From positions 8,688,090-8,752,089 of the forward strand of contig JAPTYO010000012.1 in NCBI GenBank assembly GCA_036873135.1: 64,000 nt of DNA, in the 5' to 3' direction. Both the position numbers and the translations under genes were made by a program. Below, in pieces: positions 32,801 through 44,334 of this stretch. How positions within the stretch are numbered: position 1 is the stretch's first letter; every line of letters begins with the position of its first letter. Source of the stretch: Clarkia xantiana subsp. parviflora. Taxonomy: Eukaryota; Streptophyta; Magnoliopsida; Myrtales; Onagraceae. Below the pieces are notes generated by a model. The model saw only the letters and a list, made by a program, of their open reading frames with translations. It had not been told where the DNA came from and did no database searches.

Positions 32801-33530
32801 CTTTGAATGTTTGAGTCAGGACTCAACACTATGTTGTGCTGCAGGTTTTTCAGTATTTCTATGTTGTGTTTACATGTTTGAGACTTTGAGTTCACTTTAG
32901 TACCAATGCTGTTAAATTTATGCATGTTTTTTTACTGAATCTGGTCGGACCCGGTTCGAACCGGGTCCGACCGGCCGACCCGGGAACCGGTGGCCTTGCC
33001 GGTTCAGGCCTCGGTCCGGTTCTAGTAACACTGCTCCAGACCAGTGTTTTGCAAAACCGGACCGGACGTTGAACCGGTGATGTGACCGGTTCGCGGTCCG
33101 ACCGGGTCGAACCCGATTCTGACCGGCTCGAATGATGAAAACAACTTACTGCTAACTTTCTGCTAGATAATTAGATTGGTTCTCTCATTGTCTGTAAATT
33201 CATGCGGGCAAATTCAAAGCTTCTAAGAATCACTTTCATATGAGGAAAATCATCACTTCGACCAATTGATGAACAATTTGGCAAAAAGAAATTATTATAT
33301 CTTAAGGACGAAGAAGAACAGAACTAAGAAAAGAAGAAGAAAATATGAGGCCAAGGCTCGCCACAAGTTCTAACCTCCATAGCTTCTCCTCCAAAACCTC
33401 GACATTTTCCTAAACAGACCGTATCTTCACCTGATAAACCTTCTTCACTGACGAAGAAGCTTCTGTCTTCCCATAGAAGATTCCTTCGCCACCCGACATT
33501 TCTCTCTGGGTCCACTGCACTGGTGGGACC

Positions 33531-34323
33531 TGTTGGATCACGGGCGAAGCTCCGTTACGTCCTTGACGGAATGCTTGGACTCCTGGGCTCCGCGTGGTCC
33601 TGCAAAAGGGGATGACCTGGGTGGTGACCCAGAATCCCTCTCCGATGCCTAAATGAGTACGGTGATCAATGGGTGGTAAGCAAAAGTATATGTTTGTATC
33701 AGAGTGTAGATGGTTTTCTGAGGTAACCTCCTCCTTTATATAGAAGGTGGAGTTACTCAGTTACCTGTTACTGCGCTTGGCAGTTATACCCACGATTCTG
33801 TGTATCTCGCCATGATTCCGTATATCTCAGCTGGGATTCCATATTTCTCGCCCCACGCTCCGCGTATCTTACCCGCACCTCCGCGTATCTCGGGCACGCC
33901 CTGCGTATCTCGGGGGAGATTATCTATATCTTAACCGTCTTCCCACTGCTCTCATCTAGTAGGCGGGTTTCTCGGTCTTATCCTCTGATTACAAGTCTCG
34001 ACTCCTGTCGGGGACTCCAGAGTTGTCTCATTCTAGATCACCACCCAGGACCTTCAGTCTCTACGGGACAGGTCCAGCCTCTGCGGGGCTTTATTATCGG
34101 GGCCTTTACTAAGGCATATCGGGGCCTACTCAGAGGCTTCTTATCGGGAGCGTTCAGCTCATTCATCGGGACCGCTAAAGTCGGGACCCTTCGTGCTGGG
34201 CCTCTGGGCCTTCAAGGCTTTTCACGAGGCCTCTGGGCCTTCAAGGCTTTTCACGAGGCCCACTGGACCTACTCGCCGTCCAGTGGCTGTTAACGGGGCT
34301 AACGATTACATCGGAACCCATCA
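33531..34323 (-). repeat. Tat-2 3' LTR (left copy, 793 bp)
   Basis: It carries a tandem duplication of a 29-bp block (GGCCTCTGGGCCTTCAAGG and on) at about 34198-34256 that is single in the right LTR, exactly accounting for the length difference. A minus-strand TATA-like box (TATATAAA) is at 33735-33742. A loose repeat of GTATCTCG every 20-25 bases fills 33790-33915 in the U3 part. Confidence 0.95.
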
Positions 34324-35043
34324 TTTGCCCCCAAGACATGGGGGACTTTTAGTTCGTCATGTCTTCCAGTCCAAATCTTTTGACCTCTCTTGTCGAAGGT
34401 TTTCGCTTTCATGCCTTCCGATACCGCCGTCGGAGGCTTGGACCTTTGCAATTTTTGATACCTCAGTTAGAGGCTTTTGTCTTCATACCTTCCGATACCA
34501 CCGTCGGAGGCTTTGATCTTTGCGTGTGATCGTTACATATCAGAGTCTCTTTCTTATGATTGTCTTGGGCCCACCAGGCCCCATGGGCAGTTGCCAAATC
34601 CGAGAAGGCTCCTCGGTTACTACAGCATTAAATGCCTAGGGATAGAGAAACGGCGTTTAAACCAGCGTGACTGCTGTTTTCTGAAAAAGCAACTGTGACA
34701 TCACACACGTCTCCTCCGTGCCTATAATCTCATCGATTAAGATCGTGTCGTTTCCTCTTCAACGGTACAGATCAAACCCATCCAGCTGTCTCCTCCGTAC
34801 CGTCCCATAGTTCAACGGCTCTGATCAAATCGTTTCGTCTTCAACGATCACGATTATGTCCCTTCACTTGTCCTTTTGCCTATAAAAGGAAAGACCCTGG
34901 TCTCATTCACTTCTTCTGCACTCTCTCGCTTTCAGCCCTCCTTGCATTCGAAGTTCTCTCCCAGCTCCTCCTGGTGCTTCAAGTGATCAAGGCAACTTCG
35001 ACCTTTCTGATCTTCATTTTCCTCACTTCTTTGACCACCGATC
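34324..35043. other. Tat-2 polypurine tract, repeats and promoter of the antisense gene
   Basis: Next to the LTR lies the minus-strand polypurine tract. At 34380-34530 a repeat with TTCCGATACCGCCGTCGGAGG occurs twice (34408 and 34490). Downstream, short duplicated strings (CATCGATTAAGATC, CAACGATCACGAT) lead up to the plus-strand TATA box. Confidence 0.6.
34881..34890 (+). promoter_or_regulatory. TATA box for the Tat-2 antisense gene
   Basis: TATAAAAGGA on the plus strand, 163 bases before the proposed ATG at 35044. The stretch after it is CT-rich (CACTTCTTCTGCACTCTCTC), like many plant 5' leaders. It points opposite to the LTR promoter of the element. Confidence 0.65.
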
Positions 35044-37754
35044 ATGTCTGGTAAGGACTTCTTTCCACGTTTTTGTAATTTGCTTACTGTTTACTTTTCT
35101 TTTCTCAATTCCTCTTGTCTGCAATCGTTTTAGACGAAGCTAGTTCTGAGGTTAGGGCTCCCTTCGCCTTTGAGTTTGCTGTCAATGAAATATCTGAGGG
35201 TTCGTATGAGGTTGCCCTTAGAGAGGGGTGTATCACCTCGGATTGGGAGCCTCGCTTCCCTTACGAGTCCCAAACTGCTGGTAGAAGGAAGCACATTATC
35301 ACGCCTCCTCGGGCAGGGGAGGTTTTTGTTTCCACTGGACAAATAAGCGCGGGGATTCGGTTCCCCTTCTGTGGAAACATGGTGGAGATGTGCAACTTCT
35401 ACAAAACGCACCCCTGTACTTTCTCTCCACACGCCATCCGCGTGTGGAATGCCTTCCAGCTCCTATGCCATCGCCAGCAGTGGACATACAGTCTTCTGTT
35501 GTTCCGCACTTTTTACGGCATGAAGTGCAACAAATCCGGTGTATGCTCCTTCTCCCCCCGACTCCCCAAGTGGACAAAGGAGCAACTTTCACGTTTCGGC
35601 TGGGACAGCGAAACTTGGAAGTTTCACAAGGATCGGATTCTGATCCGCGACTCGGGCTCCGACAACAGTGGCTGGAAGAAGTACTACTTCTTTGTCCAGC
35701 ATAGCTCTGTCCCCTGGCCTCGATGGGAGGTCGTGGCGGACCCTGCCCCCAAGCTCCAGGATTACTCCGAGGATGACCTCAACACCCTCCAGATGGTTCA
35801 ACTCTACCGCTGGGGGGACAACTTCATACCCATCGATGCCAACAAGCTCCAGGAGCGGAATCTGATTGCCATCGGAGTTCGGCTCCTTGATTCTGTTTCT
35901 GCAGATTTAGTCGTCTGGGTAATATTTATAACTATTTTATTTTTACCTTTGCAGCCAAGAAGGCTTCTCTGTTGACTCATCTCATTATGAAGCAGGGCGA
36001 GACTGATGCCGTCCAGAGCGGTTCCAAGCGGAAGCGCAAGCTGGTGAAGAAAGGGGCTTCCTCCTCCACTCCCTTATCTGCTGCTCCTCCGACTGAAGAG
36101 CAAGTCGGGGCCAAGAAGGCCAGGCGGGAGGAGATAGATCGGACCTTCGGAGCCACCACCGTCGAGGAAGGTAAGCGCGTTCGTCGTGCAATTAAACGAT
36201 ATAAAAAATTAGTCCCCAAGGAGTTTATCCCCGCCGATCGGGAGTCGCGGGTTCGGGAAATTAAATATATCCTTCAAGGAGAAGTCCCCCGCGTTCTCAA
36301 GGCGGGATACTACAACTTCCATGGGAAAGACCAACATGTCGAACGTCAAATTCTCTGGTGCCCTGGCGGAGTTATTCCTGATCATGTTCGTCCTGCCACC
36401 ACAGGTCCCTTGAAGACTCCTGCCCCGACGGAGGCTATCATTTCAGCGGAGGCTGCAGCTCCGCAGGAACTAATGCTGGAGGACGTCCCGGCGGAAGCTC
36501 GGTTCCATCCAGTGACTGATTTGGAGGCTTCTCCGTCTGTTGAAGAACCTGAAGAGGGGGGCCTGCTTCCCCGTGGCAGGTCGAGGTCCAGGAGCGCACG
36601 GCCCGCTGCTAGGGACGTGTCCAAGAGTCCTCCTCCTATTCTTCGCACTCCAACTCCCGAGCCTCCTGTTGAGGTAGTTCCTGCCACCCCCGGGGCCGAG
36701 CCTATCCCTCGTCTTCCGATGGACGAGGTGTACAAAATTTACACCTCCGACCAGGCAGCGATCCCCTGGCGTCCGATCGAATCCCTCTCCGGGTTTTCGA
36801 TCCGTCGGGACAATCTTGAGCCCGACTTGGCCCTACACTTGCTGTCAGGGTCAATTCCTCCTGCTCTGAAAAAGCCACTTTACCTGTCGCGGGAGGATAT
36901 CGAAGAGGAGTTCCGTGCCATGGCCGTCCGTCGGATGGAGGTAGTATCCTACCGCCTTATTCTCTTCTTTATTCCTACCTTCAATCACTGAATTTTTAAC
37001 TTTTTCTCTTCCGCCGTAGGAAACTGCGGACCAGCATCGTAGCTTCGCCATCGCCTTGGCTCTGAAGAGCGCTTTGGAGGAGGCTGAAGCCAAGTCGAAC
37101 CCTGAAGCCTTAGCCAAGCTTCAGGTGGAGCGTGACGAGGCGGTGGCGGCCAAAAATAAGATGGCCAAGGAGAAGGCTCTCCTCGATGACATGTCCACAA
37201 GCCTGCTCAAGAAGGTCCACGACCATGAGGCTGTCATGCGTCGAGAGCGGAAGATGGCCCAGGTGGAGCAGCAGCGGAACGAGGGGGAGAAGCAGCAACT
37301 CGTTCGCGAGAAGAACGTCTTCGCGGATCTTCTGGCGGAGGCCAAAGCCAAGCTTGAAGCGGAAAGGGCAGAGTTCTCTGCCAAGTTGGCTGAGGCAAAG
37401 GCTCAAGGTCTCGAGGAGGGCCGCGAGGAGGGTCGTCTTCAGGGCCACAGGGAGTATCGGGACTCTGAAGAATTCAAGCTGGCTGCTGTGGAGTTCTGCA
37501 AGTCCGAGGTGGAGGACGTCTTATTCAACACTGTCGAAGAACTCTACACAGCCTATGCGGATTCCATCGACTTCAAGAAGTCCGAGACCCTCGCCCCCTT
37601 CGCGGAGAAATACTTCAACCTCCCCGCGGAGAGTGAAGAGGCCGCTGCCGTGGACCCGACTCCGCCAGCCGCGGAGCCTTCCGCCCAGGCCCCTCCAAAC
37701 CTTGCTCCCTCCGGTACTGCTGAGGATCCATCTTCCAACAAGGACCAAGTTTAA
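35044..37754 (+). CDS. Tat-2 antisense gene (aORF), gypsy-type transposon domain plus coiled coil
   Basis: A seven-base first exon (ATGTCTG, 35044-35050) splices over 35051-35133 to give MSDEASSEVRAPF. The conserved block is QISAGIRFPFCGNMVEMC, then FSPHAIRVWNAFQLLCH (compare NLAPSALRVWVGF and VLCH in Tat-1). Frames continue at 35955-36940 (KRKRKLVKKGASSS; RSRSRSAR) and, after intron 36941-37019, at 37020-37754 with a long alanine, lysine, glutamate-rich coiled coil (AEAKAKLEAERAEFSAKLAE), a region like that of Tat-1 and a proline-alanine tail. The join around 35919-35954 is unclear: the only obvious GT-AG pair is 36 bases, too short for a plant intron, so one splice site is elsewhere or lost. 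Function unknown; probably a DNA- or RNA-associated structural protein by composition, which is a guess. Confidence 0.65.
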
Positions 37755-37934
37755 TGTTCACATCTTTTAGTCCTTGTTGTCTTTCTCTTTTATCTCTTGT
37801 ATCGAACCTTTTTGGCCTTCTGGCCTTTATATAAGTGGTTTCTTCCCATCTGTTTTGGCACCGATACTCGTTTGCACTTTATCTAAAGCGGCTTACAATT
37901 CGTTACTCAGAACGTTCCAATGCGCCATTGAAAT

Positions 37935-38475
37935 GACTTCATACGTCCTTCCAACGTTTTACTCCCGGCTTTACCATTTAAGGCTTCTTATCGAATCGGG
38001 ACTTTACCATTTAAGGTTTCTCGTCCAATCGGGACTTCACCACTTAAGGCTTCTCGTCCAAAATCGGGATTTCACCACTCAAGGTTTCTCGTCCAAAATC
38101 GGGACTTCGCCACTTAAGACTTCTCGTCCCCGCCTCTCAAGGCCATTTTCATACCCCTTAGGGCTTTCATTGCGTCTATACTGGACGGCTTAGTCGTACC
38201 CGTTAAGGCTTTTTGTCGCATCATATAGACGTCTTACACGGACCTGTTAAGGCTTTTTCATACCCGTTAAGGCTTTTTGGCCGCATCATATAGACGACTT
38301 ACGCGGACCCATCAGGGCCTTTTCATACCTAGGCTTTTGGTTGCATCATATAGACGACTTATGTGTACCCCGTAGGGCTTTTGTCCATACCTGTTAAGGC
38401 TTTTGGCCGCGCCATATAGACGACTTACGCGTCCCCCGCGGGGCTTTCATCGTAGCTCGGAAGGCTTTTGTCGCG
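37935..38475. repeat. Tat-2 tandem repeats downstream of the antisense gene
   Basis: First block (37960-38135): units of about 35-38 bases with CGGGACTT, CACCACTTAAGG and CTTCTCGTCC. Second block (38170-38475): units of about 60 bases with ACCCGTTAAGGCTTTT, GCATCATATAGACG and ACTTACGCG. Same location as the arrays in Tat-1 and Tat-3 but unrelated in sequence. Confidence 0.85.
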
Positions 38476-38620
38476 TCACTCAGGACGTCTAATTAACAGT
38501 TAGAATAAATTTGAAAGCAATTTGATCGGAAGGCAACTTCTTTTATTCACTAATAATTCAAAGTAGGCTTACATCGGATTTTATTGATAGACAATTTGCG
38601 CCATTCACGGCGGCTTCATA

Positions 38621-39449
38621 TCAAACATGATACTTCTTCAAGTGTTCACCACTGAAGGAATGCTTCAACGTCTTGCCTTCGAGATCCTCTAACTTGTATG
38701 CATTGGGCACTGGCATCCCCACGATCTTGTAGGGTCCTTCCCATTTTGGTGACAGCTTGTTGATCTGGTCTTGATGAACAAACTCATTCCTCCGCCAGAC
38801 AAGTTCTCCCACGAAGAATTGTCGGGACCTGACACGCCGATTAAAATATCGGGCTGTTGCCAAACGCATTCGGGCCTGGACTTCATCAGCCTTCCACCTC
38901 TTCTCCTCGAGTAGGTCTAAGTCCAGACGTCTCATTTCCTCATTTGTCAGAGGCTCGTAGTATTTCGCGCGATGGGACGCCACCGCTATCTCCACAGGAG
39001 CGACTGCCTCCGTGCCATAAACCAGGCCAAATGGAGTTTCTCCTGTTGATTGCTTGGGTGTTGTTCTCACAGCCCATAGCACGTTCTTGAGCTCATCCAG
39101 CCAATGGCCCTGCAAGGCATACTCTTTTCTTCAGGCCATCCATCACAATCTTGTTGGCTGATTCTACCTGGCCATTGGTCTGGGCGTGGCGGACTGAAGC
39201 GGTCCGATGCTCAATGTTTAATTCTTCCAGGTACTCCTTCAACTGAGCCCCATTGAACGGAGGGCCGTTGTCGCTGATTAACACTCGCGGGACCCCGTAC
39301 CGGGATATGATTTGAGTCTGAAGGAACTTGAGGATTTGCTGCCCCGTCGTTCTAGCCAATGCTTTGGCCTCTATCCACTTTGAGAAGTAGTCAATAGCCA
39401 CGAGTAAGTACTTACACTGACCTCTCGCTTGGGGAAGTGGTCCCACCAA
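38621..39449 (-). pseudogene. Tat-2 integrase, core and C-terminal part
   Basis: Catalytic core residues are visible: D in AIDYFSKW, D in ISDNGPPF and E in NGQVESANK, the D-D-E triad of retroviral-type integrases. A frameshift near 39100-39115 breaks the frame after GLKKR. The remaining C-terminal part (WLDELKNVLWAVRTT; GELVWRRN; KWEGPYKI) is the usual GPY/F-type end of Ty3/gypsy integrases. It stays in frame with the ORF upstream except for a stop at 39474-39476, where tryptophan is usual. Confidence 0.88.
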
Positions 39450-39473
39450 GTCAATTCCCCATTGCGCGAAGGG

Positions 39474-41120
39474 TCATGCACTCCTGATGGGCATTAAGTC
39501 CGCGGCGGGAGCCACGATATTTGGGGCGTACCTCTGGCATGCATCACAGGATCGGACCATCGCGGTCGCTTCTTTGTTCATCGAGGGCCAATAGTAACCC
39601 AGGTTCAATGCCTTCCTCACCAGAGATCGGGCTCCCTCATGACAGGCCGCGACTCCTTCGTGTAGCTCCCTCAGTATCCGATTTGTGTCAGGCTCTGCTA
39701 CGCATTTTAGAAAAGGCTTTACGTACCCTTTTTTGTACAACTGGTTGTCCACCATTGCATAGTTGTCCGCAATCCGCCGCAACCTGACAGCTGCCACTTT
39801 GTCATCGGGGAGTACCCCCGTAGTCAGGTACGTGATCATCGGGGTCATCCAAGTAGGCTTCTCCTCTTCTTCCGATCCTGTCTCAATAGCACAGACCTCC
39901 ACCGGGTCAATGTTTGAGATAATCACCTTCTCTAGGAAATGCACCTTCCGATTCTCCTCGGGGGCCACTCCCAGAGCGAACTTGCTCAAGGCATCTGCTT
40001 CCGCGTTCTCTTCCCTCGGGATCGCCTCGATATCAAAGCTTTTGAAGCTTCCCTTCAAAGTCCGCACCTCGTGCAAATATTTCTTCATAGTCGGGTTCTT
40101 AGCCTCATAGTTCCCCTGGACTTGATTTACAACCAAGCTAGCATCGCACTTCACTTTTAAATGGTCGACCCCCGTACCCTTGGCAATCTTGAGGCCTGTG
40201 ATGAGGGCCTCATATTCTGCTTCGTTGTTGGTGGCTTTGAACGTCAACGCCAAGGCATATCGTAAGGGCTCGCCTCCACCGGGCGGTATCAATACGAATC
40301 CTGCCCCCGAGCCTTCTACACTCGATGACCCATCAGTGTACATCTCCCAAGTGTTTTCCTCATTTGGCTGTTCTGGCTGCTGTTCTTTTGTCGGGACTTC
40401 CTCCATGGTTGCCCCCTCTGCGGGACCCGTTACTTCCAGATCGGGTGCCGTAGACTCAGCTATAAAATCTGCCAACGCCTGGCCCTTAATAGCGGTTCTC
40501 GGAGCGAAATGAATGCGGAATTCCGTAAGCTCGATGGCCCATTTTACCAATCTCCCCGACGCCTCCGGTCGGTTCAAAAAGTGTTTCAAGGGCTGATTAG
40601 TCAATACCGTCACTTCATGGGCATGGAAGTAAGGTCGCAGTTTTCGAGCGGCAATAATCAACGCGAAGAGATACTTCTCAATAGCGGGATAGTTTATTTC
40701 AGACTTGGCAAATGCCTTGCTTACATAATAGATAGGCACTTGGTTGCCTTTAACAATCTTAATTAAGACAGAACTAACAGCCACATCAGAAACAGCCAAA
40801 TAGAGATAGAGCGGCTCGCCTGGAACTGGTTTTGCCAACGGCGGAAGGGTACGGAGATGCTGTTTGAGTGCCTGGAATGCCTCCTCGCACTTGTCGGTCC
40901 ATTCGAACTTCTTGTTGGCCCTCAATACATCAAAAAAGGGCATAGCTCGATCACTCGCCTTGGATAGGAAGCGATTCATCGCGGCCAACCGGCCATTCAG
41001 CACCTGGACCTCCCGATGAGTCCTCGGGGACTGCATCTCTTCGATTGCTCGCAGCTTCTCAGGGTTCACCTCGATTCCTCTCTGGCTCACCATGAACCCT
41101 AGGAATTTCCCCGAGTTCAC
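39474..41120 (-). pseudogene. Tat-2 reverse transcriptase end, two RNase H-type domains and integrase zinc finger
   Basis: 548 codons. Residues 1-85 finish reverse transcriptase (KFLGFMVSQRGIEVNP). About 95-215 is a degenerate gypsy RNase H (YYVSKAF; ALADFI). About 258-385 is a second RNase H with D262 (YTDGSS), E300/E302 (NNEAEYEAL), D326 (KCDASLVV) and D376 (ENAEADAL). Two RNase H domains are typical of the Tat lineage. H487, H494, C525 and C528 are the integrase HHCC zinc finger. A TAG at 41154-41156 separates it from the upstream reverse transcriptase and a TGA at 39474-39476 from the integrase core; both are single-codon changes in an otherwise continuous frame. Confidence 0.9.
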
Positions 41121-41153
41121 CCCGAAAGCACATTTGTCGGGGTTCAGCCGAAC

Positions 41154-42092
41154 CTAATGAAACTTCATCCGCTCAAATGCTGCCGCCAACTTCTGAACAT
41201 GGTCTCCTGCCTGTCGGGACTTCACCAGCATGTCATCCACGTATGCCTCCATGGTTTTCCCCAGCATGTCTCCGAACAACTTGTTCACCATCCGCTGGTA
41301 AGTTGCTCCGGCATTGATCAATCCGAAGGGCATCACATCGTAATGGTAGACATCACTGTCGGCGTAGAAGGCCGTATGGGGGGCATCCTCCTTCGCCATC
41401 TTAATCTGGTTGTACCCAGAATACGCATCCATGAAGCTCAGCAGCTCATGTCCCGATGTAGCGTCCACCAGCTGGTCAATCCTCGGGAGCGGGTAGCAGT
41501 CCTTCGGGCAGGCCTTGTTCAGGTCACGGAAGTCGACACACATCCGCCACTTTCCGTTACTCTTTCGTACCAGCACTGGGTTAGCCACCCAAGTCTGGAA
41601 TCGGAGCTCCTTGATGAATCCAGCATCGAGCAGTCTGCCCACCTCCTGCTGGATCGCGATCCTCTTGTCTGCGCCCATCGGACGCCTTCTCTGCGCGATA
41701 GGCTTGACTGCGGGGTCTATCTTCAGCTCGTGCACTATCACGTCGGGGCTGATTCCTGGCATATCACTCGGGGACCAGGCAAACAGCTCCTTAAACTCCT
41801 TCAAGAGCTCGATCAACTCTCGGGCTCTTTCATCCGACAAGGCAGAGCCGATTTTCACCCTCCTCTGAGGCCCATCGATCTCCACTTCCTTCAAATCCTC
41901 CATGGGGGCGGGACGCCCATACTCCTCTCGAGGATCAGTATCCGTCTGAAGAACAGTCATGGTCTCCCTCCTTCTCCGTCGGGTGGCGTTAACGTAGCAT
42001 TTTCGCGACGCCACCTGGTCACCCTTGACCTCTCCAACTCCGTTATCAGTCGGGAACTTCATCTTCTGGTGGACCGTCGAGGCGACTGCCAT
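41154..42092 (-). pseudogene. Tat-2 reverse transcriptase, finger-palm part
   Basis: It contains the conserved blocks WRMCVDFRDLNKACPKD, FMDAYSGYNQI (D222) and AYVDDMLVKS (Y284-V-D-D287), which are the polymerase active site of Ty3/gypsy reverse transcriptase. It ends at an in-frame TAG (41154-41156); the homologous protein continues straight into the next ORF. The true upstream start is not an independent ATG: the frame is joined to protease in the family, and here a one-base change in the six-C run at 42134-42139 separates them. Confidence 0.92.
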
Positions 42093-44279
42093 AAGAGGGT
42101 TGATAGTGGTCCTCCCGATGATCGCGTTGTATGCCCCCCGCAGACTCCACTACAACGAAATCCACGTTCCGCCTCTCCATCTTCCAGCCACTACCAAACT
42201 CTACTGGTAAGGTAATCATTCCCAACGGGTAGGAAGTGGAGCCAGAGAATCCCACCATCGGGAAATCCACCTGCGTCAGGTCCTTCTTCGTCTTTCCCAT
42301 GGCTTCCAGAGCATCCATGAAAAGAATATCGGAGGAGCTCCCTCCATCTATCAGGATCCGCTTCATCTCGAATCCATCCACATCCAGGGTCACGACCAAG
42401 GCGTCGTCGTGAGGGCTCTCCACACCAACCAGATCCTCCGCTGAAAAAGAGATCGCCATTTCCTCCTTCAGGGTCCACGACCGGGACCTTTTTCCTAACA
42501 CCACTGCGGCGGATATGCGCGAAGCATAGTTCTCTCTGGAAGCGGAGGTGTCACCTCCCGCTACCATTCCTCCGTGGATGACGTTGATAGTCCCCCGCCT
42601 CTCCTTGCGGGCACCTGATCCCGAAGCCTCATGCTCGACCTTCTTCTTCTTCGGGGATCGGTCGCGGGACTTGGAACGGGAACGGGACCTACTTCTGGAG
42701 CGGGATCGGCACCGTCCCTTCCCGACGAACTCCTTCAGCTTCCCCTTCTGGATCAGCTTTTCAATCTCCTTCTTCAGCTCCCGACAATTCTCAGTGTCGT
42801 GACCATTGGCTCGATGGTAACGACAGTAACGATCAGGACGACCTCCTAGGAATTCGCCTTCTTTCCTCGGGAGGTATCGGGCTAGTCCTTGCCGTTCCAT
42901 CACAACCAGCACGGAGGTCATCGAGCTGTTGATGGGGACACTTCCACCTTCGCGGTTATCCTTCTTCGGAGGACGCCTGTCCTCCCTTTTCTCGGGACGA
43001 CCACGGTTCCTACTTCCCTCTGTCCTGTCGCTCCCCTTGCGATCATCCAACAGCTTGGACGATGGCTTTCCTCTTCCCGACCTCGGGGGATCAAGTTCTC
43101 CAGCAGCAATCTTCGACTCCTGAACGTCGATTTGCTGTTTCACCCTCGCCTGCAGGGCCTCCATGCTCCACACAGCCTTCGCGGCTACGCTATGCATCAG
43201 GTCGGAACCATACGGAGCACTCAGGTTCCGTAGGAAAGTGCGAATCATCTCTCCCTCCGAGATTTCTTCGTCAATCTCCGCAGCACTAGCAGTGAACCGT
43301 TGGTAATAGTATGCCAACGATTCATCGGGCCTCTGTACCACCTGGGTTAAGGTCCTCATGCTCTTCAGAAGGCGTCTCCGACCCTGGTACTGCTTGATGA
43401 AGCGATCGTGCATGTCAGCCCAGCACGTAATGCTTCCTGGCGGTAAGCTGAAGAACCATGTCATGGCCCTTTCTCCTAGGGTGATCGGGAACAGCGAGCA
43501 CACGAGATCGTCGTTCGATGTTCGTCCCATACAAGCCTGGACGTGCCTCTGCACATGGCGGACTGGGTCTCCTTCACCATCGTATTCCTTGATTGTCGGG
43601 ATGCCTATCCCAGGCGGGGCGACGGTGTCGATCAATCGCGGTACGAAAGGATGGCTGGACCGATCCCTCAGTTCCGAGGTCATCTGCTTCTGATCACCAA
43701 TGCAGATGCTAACGATCTTCACCACCTGATCAGCGGTGATGGGGCCATTCAGGGGAATGGTTCTGTTCTGCACTGGTCCTGGGCCGTCGACCACGAACTT
43801 CTCCGAATGCATAGGTTCTTTACCCTTGCTCCTGGGCGGAACCTCCTGTGCTTCTTGTTCTTCTGGGACCACCCTCGGAGGGGGTGGTGGTAACTCCTCC
43901 TGCGGAGGTAACTCCTCCGCTCTCTTGGCAGCCTCTCTCTTGTCCAGTAGGGCTTCCATGGCAGCCAAGAACATTGGCATAGCCTCGCTACTGCCTTGGC
44001 CAACTCCGAGTTCGAAGACGACCCTTCTTCCCTTCGCGGGACTCCTTCTCTTCCATGGCCCACCGGGTTTGGGGGAGCCTCATCTTCCTCCCTGCGCGGG
44101 ACATCCTGCCTGTTCCTCTCAGCGTCTCGGACTGAGACCTCATCATCTTGCCCCCCTGTCTGGGAAAGAGCAGGGTTCTCACCTTGTTCAGCAACACGTT
44201 CCGGCAATGGGGAGTTCACAGTTCCTGTGGGACGAGAACTGCCAGCCTGAACTTGTTTTCTCTTGCCTCCACCGGCCAT
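42046..44279 (-). pseudogene. Tat-2 Gag and protease, frameshifted
   Basis: It starts MAGGGKRKQVQAGSSRPTG at 44279 just after the primer-binding site. A frameshift near 43985 moves into the main 644-codon frame (43980-42046). The Gag domain is at about 128-260 of that frame (IKEYDGEGDPVRHVQ; WFFSLPPGSI). C386, H389, H394 and C399 form the same C-x2-H-x4-H-x4-C as in Tat-1. A serine-arginine run (RSRSRSRSRSRSKSRDRS) follows. The protease-like domain has ILIDGGSSSDIL. The frame is lost within the protease C-terminus at the six-C run 42134-42139 (one base too many), after which it runs out at 42046. Confidence 0.9.
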
Positions 44280-44334
44280 TGATCTGGTAGAAGCTATCTT
44301 GACTTTTCGTTACGATTCCCACAGACGGCGCCAA

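Larger units (their letters stand above)
28968..33041 (+). mobile_element. hAT-1: full-length hAT element with a decayed transposase gene
   Basis: Element proper 28976-33033 (4058 bp). Terminal inverted repeats: CAATGTTATCAGAACCGGAC at left and the complement of CGGTTCTAGTAACACTG at right. The perfect 8-bp duplication CTCCAGAC is at 28968-28975 and 33034-33041. Both ends carry many ACCGG/CCGGT subterminal motifs (28988-29155 and 32942-33020). An 8-bp duplication and a BED-DUF659-dimerisation transposase identify the hAT superfamily. Confidence 0.92.

Noticed and set aside
41157..42215. 352-codon plus-strand open frame across the Tat-2 reverse transcriptase
   Set aside because: Exact antisense of the reverse transcriptase and protease; no start context and no domain. 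It is a compositional shadow.
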